A stretch of 64,000 nt of DNA, from contig NZ_CP154878.1 of assembly GCF_039955095.1 (NCBI RefSeq), positions 372,001-436,000 on the forward strand. The letters run 5' to 3'. This document shows positions 63,649-64,000 of this stretch, in pieces (position 1 is the first letter of the stretch; each line of letters starts with the position of its first letter). This stretch comes from Limosilactobacillus sp. WILCCON 0051. GTDB lineage: Bacteria > Bacillota > Bacilli > Lactobacillales > Lactobacillaceae. The notes under the pieces are model-generated. The model was given only the letters and a program-made list of their open reading frames with translations. It made no database searches and was not told the origin of the DNA. The translations under genes and the position numbers were made by a program.

Positions 63649-64000
63649 ATGGAGCAAGCAGCCAATACCAAACAAGCGAACTTTAGCATGAGTGCTCGTG
63701 AAAGAGCCGCGCACAAAACAACCGTTAAGGAATATGCCTATAACATTTCTGCCGCGGTTGCCAACGCCATTCTGGTTACACTGGGGATGGGACTGTTAAT
63801 GCAGACGATTGCCGGTTTTGTTCACTTCCAACCGCTGTATATGGCCGGGACGCTGGCACAGGATCTTTTAGCCCCAGCCCTGGGAATTGCCGTGGCTGTC
63901 GAATTAAGAACGACGACGCTGGTAATGTTCAGCTCAATGATTGCAGCGACGGTTGGTTCCAACGCGGTGCACTTTGTTACGGCGGCCAAGGGTGTTGCGA
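63649..64000 (+). CDS. PTS IIC-like (PTS_EIIC_2) membrane protein, N-terminal part
   Basis: The first 117 codons; the gene runs off the right edge. A cytoplasmic start (MEQAANTKQANFSMSARERA) is followed by membrane helices (ISAAVANAILVTLGMGLLMQTIAG, in pieces) and a Gly/Ala-rich segment like the PTS_EIIC_2 family. GAGG lies 9 bp before the ATG at 63649; an ATG at 63643 is too close. Confidence 0.6.
   Translation, partial: MEQAANTKQANFSMSARERAAHKTTVKEYAYNISAAVANAILVTLGMGLLMQTIAGFVHFQPLYMAGTLAQDLLAPALGIAVAVELRTTTLVMFSSMIAATVGSNAVHFVTAAKGVA

Noticed and set aside
63477..63716. 79-codon minus-strand reading frame
   Set aside because: It runs antisense to the 30-residue peptide end, the stem-loop, the terminator and the start of the IIC-like gene, and has no promoter or ribosome site.

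Overview
This is a chromosomal window from a heterofermentative lactobacillus. Gene content, gene order and moderate base composition fit Limosilactobacillus. L. mucosae or a close relative is my guess, but the sequence alone does not settle the species. Most of the window is conserved core genome: uvrBA, aroE-aroD, rapZ-yvcK-whiA, clpP, gap-pgk-tpi-eno, secG-rnr-smpB, ung-pta-tsaE, murB, cdaA-cdaR-glmM-glmS. Between these sit a lactose/galactoside module, cell-surface genes and several insertion sequences.

Layout. 1-5.2 kb: start of a hydroxyacid dehydrogenase, a Cof-type HAD phosphatase, phosphoglucomutase, an HD-domain protein and two tandem paralogues of unknown function. 5.3-7.3 kb: an IS200/IS605-family element with a wrecked tnpA and an intact tnpB. 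7.3-8.3 kb: a small membrane protein and a HAD protein that lacks both catalytic aspartates. 8.3-10.7 kb: IS66 copy A. 10.7-15.6 kb: uvrBA behind a LexA-like box. 15.6-18.0 kb: IS66 copy C, a divergent relative, inserted in the last codons of uvrA. 18-22.8 kb: aroE-aroD and rapZ-yvcK-whiA. 22.8-25.2 kb: IS66 copy B, which matches copy A and is inserted in the last codons of clpP. 25.2-27 kb: clpP with a CtsR operator, two very small genes and tRNA-Arg(CCG). 27-31.7 kb: glycolytic genes with no cggR. 31.7-40.2 kb: clcA, secG-rnr-smpB, a LURP-one-like protein, ung-pta and tsaE-GNAT. 40.3-45.5 kb: lacR-lacS-GH42 beta-galactosidase with operators and a cre site. 45.6-54 kb: nucleases, murB, a DUF1361 protein and the c-di-AMP/amino-sugar operon up to glmS. 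54-59.6 kb: a candidate CcpA-controlled small RNA, an OatA-like acyltransferase, a HAD phosphatase, an Apf/LysM protein and an LCP protein. 59.6-64 kb: yeiH-lysR, a cysteine desulfurase, a 30-residue hydrophobic peptide and the start of a PTS-IIC-like gene.

The three IS66 copies each have exact 8-bp target duplications, so the pre-insertion sequence can be rebuilt. Copy B replaced the last seven residues of ClpP with four encoded by the IS end. Copy C removed the last five residues of UvrA and supplied its stop codon. Both the A/B type and the divergent C type carry a hairpin whose 3' arm covers the tnpA Shine-Dalgarno and whose 5' arm contains the internal -10 box. That geometry should silence transposase translation on transcripts entering from outside, and clpP transcription does enter copy B in the sense direction. 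A second hairpin, also kept in both types with different sequence, precedes tnpC. The other notable non-coding candidate is a roughly 85-nt transcription unit at about 54.1 kb with a cre-overlapped promoter, a 15-nt pyrimidine tract and an intrinsic terminator.
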